Source: Amarolinea sp964580725 (GTDB lineage: Bacteria; Chloroflexota; Anaerolineae; SSC4; Amarolineaceae). Taken from it: a stretch of 64,000 nucleotides of DNA. The first letter of the stretch is position 1, and the number at the start of each line of letters is the position of its first letter. Made by a program: the position numbers and the translations under genes. The stretch spans positions 1-64,000 of the forward strand of contig CAZOLV010000011.1 in NCBI GenBank assembly GCA_964580725.1, read 5' to 3'. Positions 1 to 8,637 of this stretch are shown here, one piece after another. The notes below the pieces were generated by a model. The model had not been told where the DNA came from and searched no databases. It worked only from the letters and a program-made list of their open reading frames with translations.

Positions 1-35
1 GGGGGGCGAAATGAATTTTGCGGTACGGGATGGCT

Positions 36-1016
36 TCAGGCCTGGCTGGCGGTGATGCGGGGCGTGGGCGTGGGTTTGCGCAGGCTGAAGAGGTCGCCCA
101 GGGAATGATGCTGGCGATGGAGCAGCCAGACGACGATCAGGCCGAAGACGAAAGTGGAAGAGGCGGTTTCGATCATGTGACTCAGGCGCACGCTGGCGCT
201 GGGCAGCAGCGGGTTGGCCAGGATGTGACCGATATTCTGCGGCACGCTGAACAGCAGCCCAACCAGCAGCGCCGTCATCCAGGGGGTGACGCGTGAGCCG
301 CGGATGATGGGCAGGGCGCACAACGTCCAGAGCAGTGCGCGCAGGATTTGGAAGGCGAACAGCGCCGGATCGGTGCGCAACGTTTGGGCGATGTTGGCCA
401 GGAACGACCCCGCCTCACCAGGCTGACCATAGAAGGCGCGCAGTTCTGGATTCTGCCAGGCGATGAAGAAGCCCGCACTCCAGTAGAGCGCGAGATAGGC
501 CAGGGCGATGATCGCTTGCTTGCCCAACCACTGCCGCACAGGCATGATCAGCGCCTGATTGGGCGTGTCGCCGGCGGCCGGTCGCCATTTGCCCAGAATC
601 CAGACAGCCAACGGGATGAAGACGAAGGCGATCGGAATGCCCATCAAGAAGAGGCGCGGGAGCAACTGCGGGCCGACGGTGATGGACGAAAGGAAATACC
701 AGGTTTCGATCTGCATCAAGAAAGTGACTGCGCCGTAATAGGCCAGCGCCAGGCTGATGGCCAGCTTCCAGCCTGTCCAACGCGAGGTCAGAATCAGCGC
801 GGTAATGACCGACAAGCAGGCCAGGCTGACGATGAGCAGGCCGCTTGTCTCGGACACCAGCCCAGGCTCGGCCGCGGCGGCGTCGGGCATGACGCCGGAG
901 ACCGCCAGTGAGCCGATGACGAAGAAGATGACGAAGAGGATGTACAACAGCGCGAACTTCAAGACCGATGCAGTAGATGCAGTAGATGCAATGATGAGCG
1001 AACGAACGCGATCCAT
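36..1016 (-). CDS. Multi-pass membrane protein of unknown function
   Basis: A 326-residue protein with about eight hydrophobic segments spread over its length. I recognise no catalytic motif or family. The ATG is preceded by AGGAGC at good spacing on the minus strand. Codons 10-16 contain a small repeat (AST-AST) made by a 9-bp direct repeat near 968-990, which looks like replication slippage. It has no operonic partner: the next minus-strand gene upstream starts about 110 bp away. A transport or envelope role is possible but nothing in the sequence shows it. Confidence 0.7.
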   Translation of the reverse strand: MDRVRSLIIASTASTASVLKFALLYILFVIFFVIGSLAVSGVMPDAAAAEPGLVSETSGLLIVSLACLSVITALILTSRWTGWKLAISLALAYYGAVTFLMQIETWYFLSSITVGPQLLPRLFLMGIPIAFVFIPLAVWILGKWRPAAGDTPNQALIMPVRQWLGKQAIIALAYLALYWSAGFFIAWQNPELRAFYGQPGEAGSFLANIAQTLRTDPALFAFQILRALLWTLCALPIIRGSRVTPWMTALLVGLLFSVPQNIGHILANPLLPSASVRLSHMIETASSTFVFGLIVVWLLHRQHHSLGDLFSLRKPTPTPRITASQA

Positions 1017-1122
1017 GTTTTGCTCCTGATGCGATTGATGAAGCTGGCAGCAGCCGCTGTCAGGCGACTGCTGCCGGCTTGTTCTGGTGAACGGCCGGGG
1101 TTCGGTTGGGGTGAAACGAGTG

Positions 1123-1299
1123 TCACGACGGCGTTTTTTCGGCCTGCAGACTGACCAGGCTCAGGGCGGCCAGACCGATGCCCAACATGGGGACGGCTGT
1201 CGTGACGTTCAGGACGCCGAGGGTGTTGAGGACGATGATTGCGACTCCCATGGCCAGGGCGACGCCCTTCAGTGTGATTTGGACGATGTGGTTGAACAT
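1123..1299 (-). CDS. Small hydrophobic membrane protein, 58 aa
   Basis: Reading the minus strand from the ATG at 1299 gives 58 codons ending in TGA. The product starts MFNHIVQITLKG and has two hydrophobic stretches (about residues 11-33 and 36-51), ending in a short charged tail, QAEKTPS. GGGAGA lies a few bases before the ATG. Function is unknown. It lies just downstream of the 97-residue gene on the same strand and could share its transcript. Confidence 0.55.
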   Translation of the reverse strand: MFNHIVQITLKGVALAMGVAIIVLNTLGVLNVTTAVPMLGIGLAALSLVSLQAEKTPS

Positions 1300-1353
1300 G
1301 ATTTTCTCCCGTTTCTGTCTTTCAAGCGATCTCTCAAGCAGTCTATCGAGCGA

Positions 1354-1647
1354 TCAGGCAGGACACTCGATGCGCAATGGCGCCGCGTGCTCTGCGTCCT
1401 GCGGGGGAACTGGCAGCCATGTGACGGCAATGAGCGGCGCCCCCATGTCACGGATGAAGCTGAGCAGGCCGAACAGGCTGGCCTGATCGCGTACAGTTCC
1501 TATGACCGTGGTGACAGCAACCGGTCCTGCGCCCTCGAACTCTACGGCGGCGCCGATCAGCCAATCGCTCCAATCGGCGGAGAGGCGCCCCTGCAACTGT
1601 AGGCGGTAGCGAGCCGGTTCAGTTGACATCAATCGCTGCGTGTTCAT
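1354..1647 (-). CDS. Conserved-looking small soluble protein, 97 aa
   Basis: The frame is open further upstream through the N gap, but a sensible start is the ATG giving MNTQRLMST; a second ATG six codons in (MSTEP) is an alternative. The product resembles small Chloroflexota proteins of unknown function with a GTVRDQASLFGLLSFIRD segment. There are no membrane segments or catalytic motifs. The tandem-repeat array and scaffold gap lie immediately upstream, so its promoter region is incompletely assembled. Confidence 0.55.
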   Translation of the reverse strand: MNTQRLMSTEPARYRLQLQGRLSADWSDWLIGAAVEFEGAGPVAVTTVIGTVRDQASLFGLLSFIRDMGAPLIAVTWLPVPPQDAEHAAPLRIECPA

Positions 1648-1674
1648 ACGCACAGAATGATAGCCGCACGATGG

Positions 1675-1938
1675 CCGGGCGACATCGTCCGAAAGCAGGA
1701 TTGGGGAGTAGGATTGGGAGTAGTAGGGANNNNNNNNNNNNNNNNNNNNNNNNNNNNNNNNNNNNNNNNNNNNNNNNNNNNNNNNNNNNNNNNNNNNNNN
1801 NNNNNNNNNNNNNNNNNNNNNNNNNNNNNCCGGGCGACATCGTCCGAAAGCAGGATTGGGGAGTAGGATTGGGAGTAGTAGGGATTGGGGAGTAGGATTG
1901 GGAGTAGTAGGGATTGGGGAGTAGGATTGGGAGTAGGG
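1675..1938. repeat. 29-bp intergenic tandem repeat interrupted by a scaffold gap
   Basis: Units built from ATTGGGGAGTAGG and ATTGGGAGTAGTAGGG run on both sides of the gap. The 55 bases before the Ns (1675-1729) are identical to the 55 bases after them (1830-1884), so copy number is unresolved. The array separates two minus-strand genes and no coding sense is seen in it. Confidence 0.85.
1730..1829. other. Scaffold gap (100 N)
   Basis: Exactly 100 N inside the 29-bp repeat. Identical 55-mers flank it, which is what a de Bruijn assembler with k=55 would leave at an unresolved repeat. The true length is unknown and could be zero or negative. Confidence 0.95.
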
Positions 1939-1961
1939 AAGGCTGGCTGCGGCCCCTGCCG

Positions 1962-2246
1962 TCAGGCGTGTACCGCCCGTGTGAACGCCTCGGCCGCCCA
2001 CTGGTTGATGCTTTTGCCGCTCACTCGTGCCGCGACCGCCACCGCTGCGTGAATCTCGGGCGATACGCGCAGCATGAGCCGACCCGAATAGGGTTTCTGC
2101 GGTGCACGCATGAGCTTTTCACAGGTCAGCAGATAGTCCTCGACCACTTCTTCGAACGCCGTGCGCAATTCTGCCACCGACTCGCCGTGAAACCCGACCA
2201 CGTCGTTGATGCCGGCGACATGGCCGATGAAACGTTGCCACGACAC
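1962..2246 (-). pseudogene. hicB: HicB-family antitoxin, 5'-truncated
   Basis: The frame encodes the HicB core (GINDVVGFHGESVAEL, then EDYLLTC) and the C-terminal ribbon-helix-helix-like region with SGKSINQWAAEA. The usual N-terminal beta strands, starting around MKYKGY in this family, are missing. The open frame begins at a GTG lying inside the adjoining hicA remnant. A deletion has fused the 5' part of hicA to the 3' part of hicB in different frames. HicB normally neutralises HicA and represses the operon; this copy probably folds poorly, though the DNA-binding half is intact. Confidence 0.75.
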
Positions 2247-2397
2247 CCTTCAACTCGAAGCGCACCCGCGATCCGCTGCCTTGTACCGTGCGTGCGCCCA
2301 CTGCGAGAAAGGACGCCTCGATCGCGCGCCATTCCAGTGACGTGGGTACAGGTGTCTGAAAGATCTTGTCCAGGGTTGCGCTTTGGCGTTGATTCAT
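2224..2397 (-). pseudogene. hicA: HicA-family toxin, 3'-truncated
   Basis: From ATG at 2397 the frame gives MNQRQSATLDKIF, then TSLEWRAIEASF, GSGSRVRFELKG and VVATFHRP, which match the HicA mRNA-interferase fold of the HicA/HicB pairs common in environmental bacteria. After HRP the frame runs into hicB sequence out of frame and continues as nonsense to 2119. The usual C-terminal helix is gone, so the toxin is almost certainly inactive. The joint lies near 2221-2235. The 144 bp upstream should hold the operon promoter. Confidence 0.7.
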
Positions 2398-2541
2398 GAC
2401 CGCATGATAGCACATTGCGCTATCGTGTACAAGCGGGAAGATGTCGCTTGAGGAAACCTTTCGCTCACCTTCTGCAGTCACTTCGACACCCAGTGCTGCC
2501 TGCAACTTGGGCGGTTTCTGAGTAAACTGGGTTGGGTGGTT

Positions 2542-3354
2542 TCAGAATTCAAGATCGTTCTGCCGAGAACGAATTGCGGCGAGCAATTCTACACGGATCT
2601 TTGTCAATTGGACCCGACCCTCCGTTAGCGAATCAAGATCATTGACCAGGATATCCATGAACTGTACAAGAGCCTGTTGCGCCGCCTTGAAATCATAGTG
2701 CGGTAATGTGCCGCCCAGGCGAACCTGCATCTTCTGATCCGCCTCTTTTTGGAAGAACTGATAAGGTCGTTGGCCGTGATGACTATCGGTGAACATCTTC
2801 ATGATGCTGTGGCGCATGTAGTGCAAAAGCTCGATTGCGGACCAGAGATATCTGCGATGCAAGGCGCTGTCCACTTCGAGTGCATAACGAATGCACCGAT
2901 CAAGTTCTCTACCAAGCGGTTCATCCTCCAACTTCCGATTGGCTCTGCCTGCGGCTTCGATGGTAGATCGCTCAATTTGCCCCAACAGAAGTACCATACT
3001 GTCAACGATATTGGGACTTGTGTTTCGGAGAGGATGATATCGAATGGACAACTCCATCAATGATCTGAAGACAACATCCGCATCGTCATCATCAGGGATC
3101 AACAAGGCAATATGTTCATCAATCGCCGCAAAGGAGGCGCCCAAGTGGATCAGTTCTGTCTCGACGGCAATGTTGGCTTCGTCTGCTACCACCACGTCGA
3201 GATCAAGGTCAGAGTAGCCATCCCAATTCCCACGACCCAGGGAACCAAAAACAGTAATGGCCAAGATGCGAGGATCGTTTTCATAATAGGATAGGATGAC
3301 ATGGAGTATTCGTTGGTGCTGCAATGTTCCAGGCAAATCCTCTAATTTGTACAC
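2542..3354 (-). CDS. Nucleotidyltransferase-domain protein (aminoglycoside-nucleotidyltransferase-like)
   Basis: 270 residues. Residues 37-51 carry the Pol-beta-superfamily nucleotidyltransferase signature: GS at 37-38 followed by SDLDLDVV with metal-binding Asp 49 and 51. A helical C-terminal half follows, rich in HRRYLWSAIELL-type sequence, as in minimal and aminoglycoside nucleotidyltransferases. The probable reaction is nucleotidyl transfer from an NTP to a small molecule or protein; the substrate cannot be deduced. Its base composition is visibly less GC-rich than the flanking genes and it sits beside toxin-antitoxin remnants, so horizontal acquisition is plausible. Confidence 0.75.
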   Translation of the reverse strand: MYKLEDLPGTLQHQRILHVILSYYENDPRILAITVFGSLGRGNWDGYSDLDLDVVVADEANIAVETELIHLGASFAAIDEHIALLIPDDDDADVVFRSLMELSIRYHPLRNTSPNIVDSMVLLLGQIERSTIEAAGRANRKLEDEPLGRELDRCIRYALEVDSALHRRYLWSAIELLHYMRHSIMKMFTDSHHGQRPYQFFQKEADQKMQVRLGGTLPHYDFKAAQQALVQFMDILVNDLDSLTEGRVQLTKIRVELLAAIRSRQNDLEF

Positions 3355-3657
3355 TCTTTACTGTCCTTCGTGATTCATCAGCCATCCAACGGCCCGCCTT
3401 ACCTGTGCCGCCGCGCCCGTGACTCGCCCGCCAAGACAACCGCAGCCGCGGCGGCAGGTGCAACTTTCCCTGACTGACGCGAGCAGTCTTCCTGTGTCTC
3501 AACCGGGGCTGTTTCCTGGCAAGCCCGTATTGATTGCGTCCGAGCCAATATAATCGCCCTATTGCCCCACTCGATATGTTGAGTTCGCAGCCCGGCCCGT
3601 GTGTGGAGCCGCATCGTTTTTCGGACATTTCAGGCTCCTGTGCGATTTGATCTGTAC
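3355..3657. other. Intergenic stretch, nothing supportable
   Basis: About 300 bp between the nucleotidyltransferase and the acetyltransferase. Open frames exist on the minus strand, but their products are Arg-rich, lack family motifs and do not begin at a ribosome site. It should contain the nucleotidyltransferase promoter. Confidence 0.5.
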
Positions 3658-4461
3658 TCAGTGTGCAGATGACATGGTCATGGCGGTGTAGGCCAGCTCG
3701 AAACCGGCGCGCAGCGCGTTGTTTTGCGAAATGGCGCCAGGCCGGGTATGCACCAGGGCCACGTCGCAGCCGGCCGCGGCGGCGACGGCCAGACGCACAC
3801 GTAACAGGGCTGTGTGCAGGCCGCGCCGGCGATACGCAGGCAGCGTCCCCGCCGCCATCAGGCACGCGACGCCTGCGCTCATGGCCAGCGCGCCGCCGCT
3901 GACCATCTCGCCGTCCAACCAGGCCAGGAAGAGCTGTGTGTTGGGCTTGAGCGCGCTGCGCACGACCATGAAGGAGACGCCATCCGGCTCGGCCCAATCG
4001 CCGCCGGCGCCGCTGCGCTCGAACCAGAGCCGGGCTTCGTCCGGGCTGGCCGGCGCGATGCGCAGACCGGGCAGCGACGGCGGCGCGTCTGGCAAGGCGT
4101 CGAGCGAGCGGACGAAGACGTTCAAGAAGTCGTCCACGCGATAGCCGCGCTCGCCCAACAGGGCCAGGGTGGCCGCTTCGACGAAGGGCGTCAGGCGCAG
4201 ACGCGCGGGCAGGCCTCGTTCACGGTAGAAGGCCTCGATTTCATCCAGTTCGGCGGGCTGCGCCGGCCCGTCCAGGCCCCAGCCGTAAACCCGACTCAAC
4301 GGCGCATTGCGCCCGGCAAAGACGGCGCAGCCTGCGCCCACCGGCAGCCAGGCGGCTCCCGTGGCCGGGTACGATTGCGCCTGGATGCGCACATGCTCAC
4401 GGCTGCTCCAGGCCTCGTGCAGTTCCAGCCGCCGGGCCAGGGTGAGGTCAGGCAGGATCAT
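3658..4461 (-). CDS. GNAT-family N-acetyltransferase
   Basis: About 267 residues. The C-terminal half has the acetyl-CoA-binding motif A (GTLPAYRRRGLHTALL) and a terminal ALRAGFELAYTAMTM segment typical of GNAT enzymes; the N-terminal half looks like a degenerate second GNAT domain. I chose the ATG at 4461 because it forms an ATGA overlap with the stop of the upstream LAL regulator, implying translational coupling; a TTG two codons earlier is also possible. The acetyl acceptor is unknown. Confidence 0.8.
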   Translation of the reverse strand: MILPDLTLARRLELHEAWSSREHVRIQAQSYPATGAAWLPVGAGCAVFAGRNAPLSRVYGWGLDGPAQPAELDEIEAFYRERGLPARLRLTPFVEAATLALLGERGYRVDDFLNVFVRSLDALPDAPPSLPGLRIAPASPDEARLWFERSGAGGDWAEPDGVSFMVVRSALKPNTQLFLAWLDGEMVSGGALAMSAGVACLMAAGTLPAYRRRGLHTALLRVRLAVAAAAGCDVALVHTRPGAISQNNALRAGFELAYTAMTMSSAH

Positions 4462-7166
4462 GGCCAATCTCCTGTGCGCCGAGGCGGCATTTCGGTCAGG
4501 CGTGCACGCGCGATGGCCTGGGTCCGGCTGGTCACGCCGAGCTTGTTGAAGATATTGCCTACGTGGGTCTTGACCGTCGTCAGTGAGATGACGAGACGCC
4601 CGGCGATCTCTTGATTCGACAGGCCGGCGACGAGCAGCCGGAGCACTTCTTGTTCGCGCTCACTCAAGGCCGGGCTGTCGTCCCAGGCCAGAGCGGGTGC
4701 GGTCGCGCCCGTGTTGGCGAAGCCTGCCAGCAAGCGCCGGGCGTAGGCGTGACCGTCCAGGCGCGCCAGAAGGATGCGCAGTGTTTCGCCTTCATCCACG
4801 AAAATGCTGAAGTAGCCCTCTGGCGCGGCTATGTGCAGGGCCTGGTCGAGATGGGCCAGCGCCGCGGCGATCTGCCCTTGTGCGGCGCTGATCTTTGCCA
4901 ACAGGATGTGCGCCTGCAGGACGCAGTGACGGCGACCACCCTCGACGGCGCCGGCGAGCAGATGGCGGCCGAGTGCGGCGGCGTCGTCCAAACGGACCAG
5001 GGCGCTGAGGATGCGCGCCGTCTCGATCAGCAACGGTTCGTCGAAGGGGGTGGGATTGGTGGCCGCTGAGAGGCGCTGTTCTGCCAGCCAGGTTTGCGCC
5101 GCGGCGCTGCGCCCCGCTTGCACGCCCCAGAGGTGCTGCAGCGCCTGTGTGCGCTTGAGGAGATATTGGTTTTGCGGCTGGAAATCGGCCAGCAGACGCA
5201 GGGCGGCGGCCGGATCGCCGCGACGGTAGGCCAGGCGGGCCAGTCCGGTCACGGCGCTGAAGAGCGCGTCCCACTGATTCCAGGCGCGCGCCATCGGCAG
5301 CCCGGCCTGGAAATGTTGTTCGGCCTGTTCCAGATTGCCCCATTCGTAGTGAATGGCGCCCAACCCGGCGTGCGCCAGGGCGGCGTAGGCTGACAGTTCG
5401 CCCGGCGGGAAGGCGGCCAGGGCCTGTTCGTGTGTGCGACTGGCGGCGCGCAACTCTGCTTGCGCCAACTGCACCTGCGCCAGATGTGATGCGGCGATGT
5501 GCAGGAGGTGTTGATTGCCCACGGCGTGCGCGGCGGCGATGGCCTGCTCGAAATCCTGGGCGGCGCGCACGACATCGCCCGCCATTTCGGCGTCCAGGCC
5601 GAGGTTGCAGACGAGCACAGGGTGCAGCGAAGCCGCCGAGTTGAACAGGCAGTGTTGGCCGGCGGGCAACTGCGCCAGGCGGGCCTGCATTGCCAGCAGC
5701 CGAGGGCGCATCGGCGCGGCTGGGCCGTCGAAGGCCTCTTGCTGGCGCACGACGAGGACTTCCAACAGGGCGGCGCGGCGATCATTGTCCAGGGCGTCGT
5801 CGCTGAGCGCTGCTTCGGCCGGGCTGCCCAGCGCCTGTTCGATGCAGGCGAGCCAGGGGGTCGCTTGCTGGCGTGTGGCGATCATGGCCCAGGCGATGGC
5901 CATGCAGAGCTGCGGGTTGGTTTGCAGGATGGCGGCGGGCAGGGTGCGGGCAAAGTTCACCATTTGCGGCAGGTCGTTGCGCTGGAAGAAGAGGCCGGCG
6001 TAGCGTTGCAGCAGCCCGGCCACGCGGGTCGGATCGGGGATGCGTTGCGCATAGCGAATGGCGGCGGCGATGTCGCCGTGTGTTTCGCACCAGTCGCTGG
6101 CGGCGGCGTACAAGCGGCCAATGTCGTCGGCGGGGGCCGTTTTGCGCAGCAGTTGGCGCAAGAGGTCGGCGAAGAGATGATGGTAGCGGTACCAGGTGCG
6201 GGTGTTGTCCAGGGGGATGACGAAGAGATTGGCGCGTTCGAGATCGGCCAGTTCGATGGGGAGGGCCTGGCCGGGGGCGTTTGCCAACGTGGCGGCGCAC
6301 AGGGGCGCGCTCAGCCGTTCGAGAATGGCGGTGCGCAGCAGGAAATCACGCACCGCCGGCGTTTGGCGTGCCAGCACCTCTTCGGCCAGGTAGTCGGCGA
6401 TGAAGCGGTCGTTGCCGGCGAAGGCGTCGAAGAAGGTTTGTGGGTCGCGCCCTTGCAGCGAGAGCGCCGCCATCTGCAGGCCCACGATCCAGCCCTCGGT
6501 GCGCTGTTCGAGCGAGACGATCTGGGCAGGCGTCAGTTCGAGGCGCATGACGGCGTTCAAGAAGGCGGCGGTTTCGGCTGCGTCGAAGCGCAGGTCGGCG
6601 GCGCGTATTTCAATCATTTGGCGGCGGGCGCGCCGGCGGGCGAGGGCGAGGGGCGGGTCTTCACGCGTCAGGGCCAGGAGGTGGAACGAGGCGGGCTGAT
6701 GATCGAGCCAGAAGTTCAGGCTGTGGTGGATGTTGAGAGACTGGATGAAGTGATAGTCGTCGAGCACGAGCAGCAGCGGGGCGTCGAGTGCATGGAGTTC
6801 GTTGATGAGGGTGACGAGCACCGGTTCGAGTGCGCCATCAGGGGGAGCGGGGGCGGTCAACATCGCTTGCGTCGTGCGGCCCAAGTCGGGATGACGCTGT
6901 TGCAGGGCGGCGACGAAATAGCGCCAAAAGCGCAGCAGTTGGTTGTCGCTTTCGTCCAGGGCCAGCCAGGCCATTTGGGTGCGCGGCCTGGTATGCGCCC
7001 AGTTGGCCGCCAGGGTGGTTTTGCCGAAGCCAGGCGGCGCCGACACGAGGGTCAAGGGCCGCGTGGCGGCGGCGTCCAACAAATCATGCAGCCGCGCCCG
7101 CGGCACACAATCTTCACGCGCCGGCGGAATACTCAGTTTTGTGGTAATCAGTAGATCTGGGATCAT
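4458..7166 (-). CDS. LuxR-family LAL (MalT-like) ATP-dependent transcriptional regulator
   Basis: 902 residues in MalT order: an N-terminal STAND NTPase with Walker A (PPGFGKTT, about residues 44-51) and a Walker B-like LLLVLDDYHF; a long Ala/Leu-rich TPR-like sensor region; and a C-terminal LuxR helix-turn-helix (SEREQEVLRLL, then TTVKTHVGNIFNKLGV). Such proteins activate transcription when an inducer binds the TPR region; the inducer is unknown here. Its ATG overlaps the TGA of a 40-codon remnant frame upstream, and its own stop overlaps the acetyltransferase start, so all three appear translationally coupled. Confidence 0.92.
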   Translation of the reverse strand: MIPDLLITTKLSIPPAREDCVPRARLHDLLDAAATRPLTLVSAPPGFGKTTLAANWAHTRPRTQMAWLALDESDNQLLRFWRYFVAALQQRHPDLGRTTQAMLTAPAPPDGALEPVLVTLINELHALDAPLLLVLDDYHFIQSLNIHHSLNFWLDHQPASFHLLALTREDPPLALARRRARRQMIEIRAADLRFDAAETAAFLNAVMRLELTPAQIVSLEQRTEGWIVGLQMAALSLQGRDPQTFFDAFAGNDRFIADYLAEEVLARQTPAVRDFLLRTAILERLSAPLCAATLANAPGQALPIELADLERANLFVIPLDNTRTWYRYHHLFADLLRQLLRKTAPADDIGRLYAAASDWCETHGDIAAAIRYAQRIPDPTRVAGLLQRYAGLFFQRNDLPQMVNFARTLPAAILQTNPQLCMAIAWAMIATRQQATPWLACIEQALGSPAEAALSDDALDNDRRAALLEVLVVRQQEAFDGPAAPMRPRLLAMQARLAQLPAGQHCLFNSAASLHPVLVCNLGLDAEMAGDVVRAAQDFEQAIAAAHAVGNQHLLHIAASHLAQVQLAQAELRAASRTHEQALAAFPPGELSAYAALAHAGLGAIHYEWGNLEQAEQHFQAGLPMARAWNQWDALFSAVTGLARLAYRRGDPAAALRLLADFQPQNQYLLKRTQALQHLWGVQAGRSAAAQTWLAEQRLSAATNPTPFDEPLLIETARILSALVRLDDAAALGRHLLAGAVEGGRRHCVLQAHILLAKISAAQGQIAAALAHLDQALHIAAPEGYFSIFVDEGETLRILLARLDGHAYARRLLAGFANTGATAPALAWDDSPALSEREQEVLRLLVAGLSNQEIAGRLVISLTTVKTHVGNIFNKLGVTSRTQAIARARLTEMPPRRTGDWP

Positions 7167-7285
7167 ACAGCAAGGCGGTTTTTTTCCATGACAGCCTCAA
7201 CGAAGCCGGCGCGTCGTGCTGCGCGTGTTGTGACGAGAGACTGGCTGTTTTGCAGGTGACGCAGGAATGGGCGATCGTTGGTCAT
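7163..7285 (-). pseudogene. 40-codon remnant frame, possibly a restriction endonuclease N-terminus
   Basis: ATG at 7285 follows GGAGAAG and opens a 40-residue frame (starts MTNDRPFLRHLQNSQ, includes RRAGFVEAVMEKNRLAV). The VTTRAARRAGF..EKNR pattern resembles N-termini of putative restriction endonucleases that follow methylases; this is from memory and uncertain. The ATG overlaps the methylase stop (ATGA) and the TGA overlaps the LAL start (ATGA). It may survive only as a coupling leader for the regulator. Confidence 0.4.
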
Positions 7286-7668
7286 GATCTTCTCCAAACA
7301 TAGACGCATTTGCGCAATGGCTCGCGCCCGTGCTGTCCCATTTGCTGGCTGCTGTTGCCTTTGCTGGCCACGAAAAGGGCAGCGCCGCTGCCGGCAAATG
7401 GATCGAGAATGCGGCCCTTGTTCACGTGGTACCTGGACAGCAGACTTTCGATCAAGCCTGCCGAGAATTCTTCTTTATAGCGAAACCAGCGAAAAATTGG
7501 GCGAGACTTGTTTGCTTGAAAACTGACCAACTGGCGGTTTAGCGATGCCTGCAGCAGAAACTTGTCGCGGAAGCGTTCCTCCAGACAGCGATCCAGGCGC
7601 TCGATCTCTTCGAGTGTTCGGTTGGCGAGAGGATATCGGGCAACCATCGCAGGCGTATTGGTGTTCAT
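7282..7668 (-). pseudogene. DNA methyltransferase, internally deleted
   Basis: From ATG at 7668 the frame encodes about 100 residues ending in RILDPFAGSGAALF, the SAM-binding motif I of amino-methyltransferases. It then passes through an odd GNSSQQ junction into a short tail (LRKCVYVWRRS) that looks like a native methylase C-terminus. The catalytic DPPY-type motif and target-recognition region are missing, so it cannot methylate DNA. With the 40-codon frame behind it, it reads as the fossil of a restriction-modification operon. Confidence 0.65.
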
Positions 7669-7820
7669 GGATCGGATTATAGCCAGCCTTTGGATCGCAG
7701 TCAATCCCTGTGCGTCCGGCGCTTGATGGGCGGAAGGTGGTCGCGTTGACCCGACTTTTGTCGGCGACGCGGCGGTGCGGGCTGCCTATACTGGCGGCAT
7801 TCTGTTCGGAGGTGAGCAAC

Positions 7821-8063
7821 ATGCAATTCGTGAAGTTTATGACCAGTGGGACGGGGCGTATTGCCCGCATCGTTCTTGGTATCGTCGTCATTGCCCTGGG
7901 GCAGTTGGTGGTGCAGGGCACCCCTGGCACGATCATGTCCGTCGTTGGGCTGATTCCCATCGCCGGGGGCCTGTTCGATTTCTGCCTGGTTGGCGCCGCC
8001 ATGGGCTATGGGTTCCAGGGGGCGCAGGCGCGAGCCAAACTTGCCGAGAAAGCGCCACGTTGA
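7821..8063 (+). CDS. Small membrane protein, DUF2892/YgaP-like
   Basis: 80 residues starting at the ATG preceded by GGAGGTGAG. Two hydrophobic segments (IARIVLGIVVIALGQLVV and an IMSVVGLIPIAGGLFDFCLVG stretch) match the inner-membrane domain found alone or fused to rhodanese in YgaP proteins. No catalytic residues are visible. It is followed after 38 bp by another small membrane protein, so the two probably share a transcript. Confidence 0.7.
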   Translation: MQFVKFMTSGTGRIARIVLGIVVIALGQLVVQGTPGTIMSVVGLIPIAGGLFDFCLVGAAMGYGFQGAQARAKLAEKAPR

Positions 8064-8101
8064 CGGGGCGCTGGCCGTTGGAGCTGTGAGAGGAGAGCGA
8101 G

Positions 8102-8485
8102 ATGAACCGAACACCGACCAAGATTGCCGCCGCACTGGCCTTCATCATGGGCGTCATGGCGATCTTTGCCGGCGGCCAGGTCTTGTTGGGACGTGATCCC
8201 GGTTACTACGTGATTGACTGGCTGCCGATCTACAACTTCATCGCCGGCCTGGTCAGCGCGGTGGTAACGGCTCTGCTGATCTGGCGCGCCAGCAGCTATG
8301 CGCTGCCGCTGGCGGCGGCGACCCTGGGCGCACATGCGGTGGTCATGGTCACGCTGCTGGCGGCCTATCGCACGGTCGTGGCGCCAGACAGCCTGCGCGC
8401 AATGACGATTCGCATCGTCGCCTGGCTGATCATTCTGGGGCTGATGTTGGCGCAGGGGCGTCAGAAGCGCCAGGCAACTTCGTAA
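8102..8485 (+). CDS. Small four-helix membrane protein of unknown function
   Basis: 127 residues with four predicted transmembrane segments (about 8-28, 42-65, 70-92, 100-120) and short polar loops. The ATG follows GAGAGGAGAGCGAG. I do not recognise the family. It lies directly downstream of the DUF2892-like gene, suggesting a two-gene membrane unit. Confidence 0.65.
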   Translation: MNRTPTKIAAALAFIMGVMAIFAGGQVLLGRDPGYYVIDWLPIYNFIAGLVSAVVTALLIWRASSYALPLAAATLGAHAVVMVTLLAAYRTVVAPDSLRAMTIRIVAWLIILGLMLAQGRQKRQATS

Positions 8486-8546
8486 CGTCCCGCCTCGTCT
8501 GTGAACATGTGGTCCTCTTGCCACGTCTGTGAGGATGCGGTCTAAA

Positions 8547-8570
8547 GGGTTGCGCACTGGGGCGCAACCC
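8547..8570. terminator. Hairpin between convergent genes
   Basis: GGGTTGCGC and GCGCAACCC form a perfect 9-bp stem with a 6-nt loop. There is no T-run, so intrinsic termination is doubtful. It lies between the ends of convergent genes and could be a REP-like element. Confidence 0.4.
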
Positions 8571-8637
8571 GGAGGATGGCCCCGGGGACGATGCGCCGGC
8601 GCCGGCATCCCTGCCGGCCGCTGGCCGCGGTCTGGCG

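Noticed and set aside
3281..3997. Arg-rich open frame opposite and beyond the acetyltransferase
   Set aside because: It is mostly the antisense or shifted frame of the GNAT gene and shows no motif or ribosome site.
5499..7154. 551-codon open frame on the plus strand across the LAL gene
   Set aside because: It is antisense to the LAL regulator; long antisense frames are expected in GC-rich coding DNA.
8547..8570. Strong intrinsic terminator
   Set aside because: The stem is perfect but no T-run follows on either strand, so it is kept only as a low-confidence hairpin.
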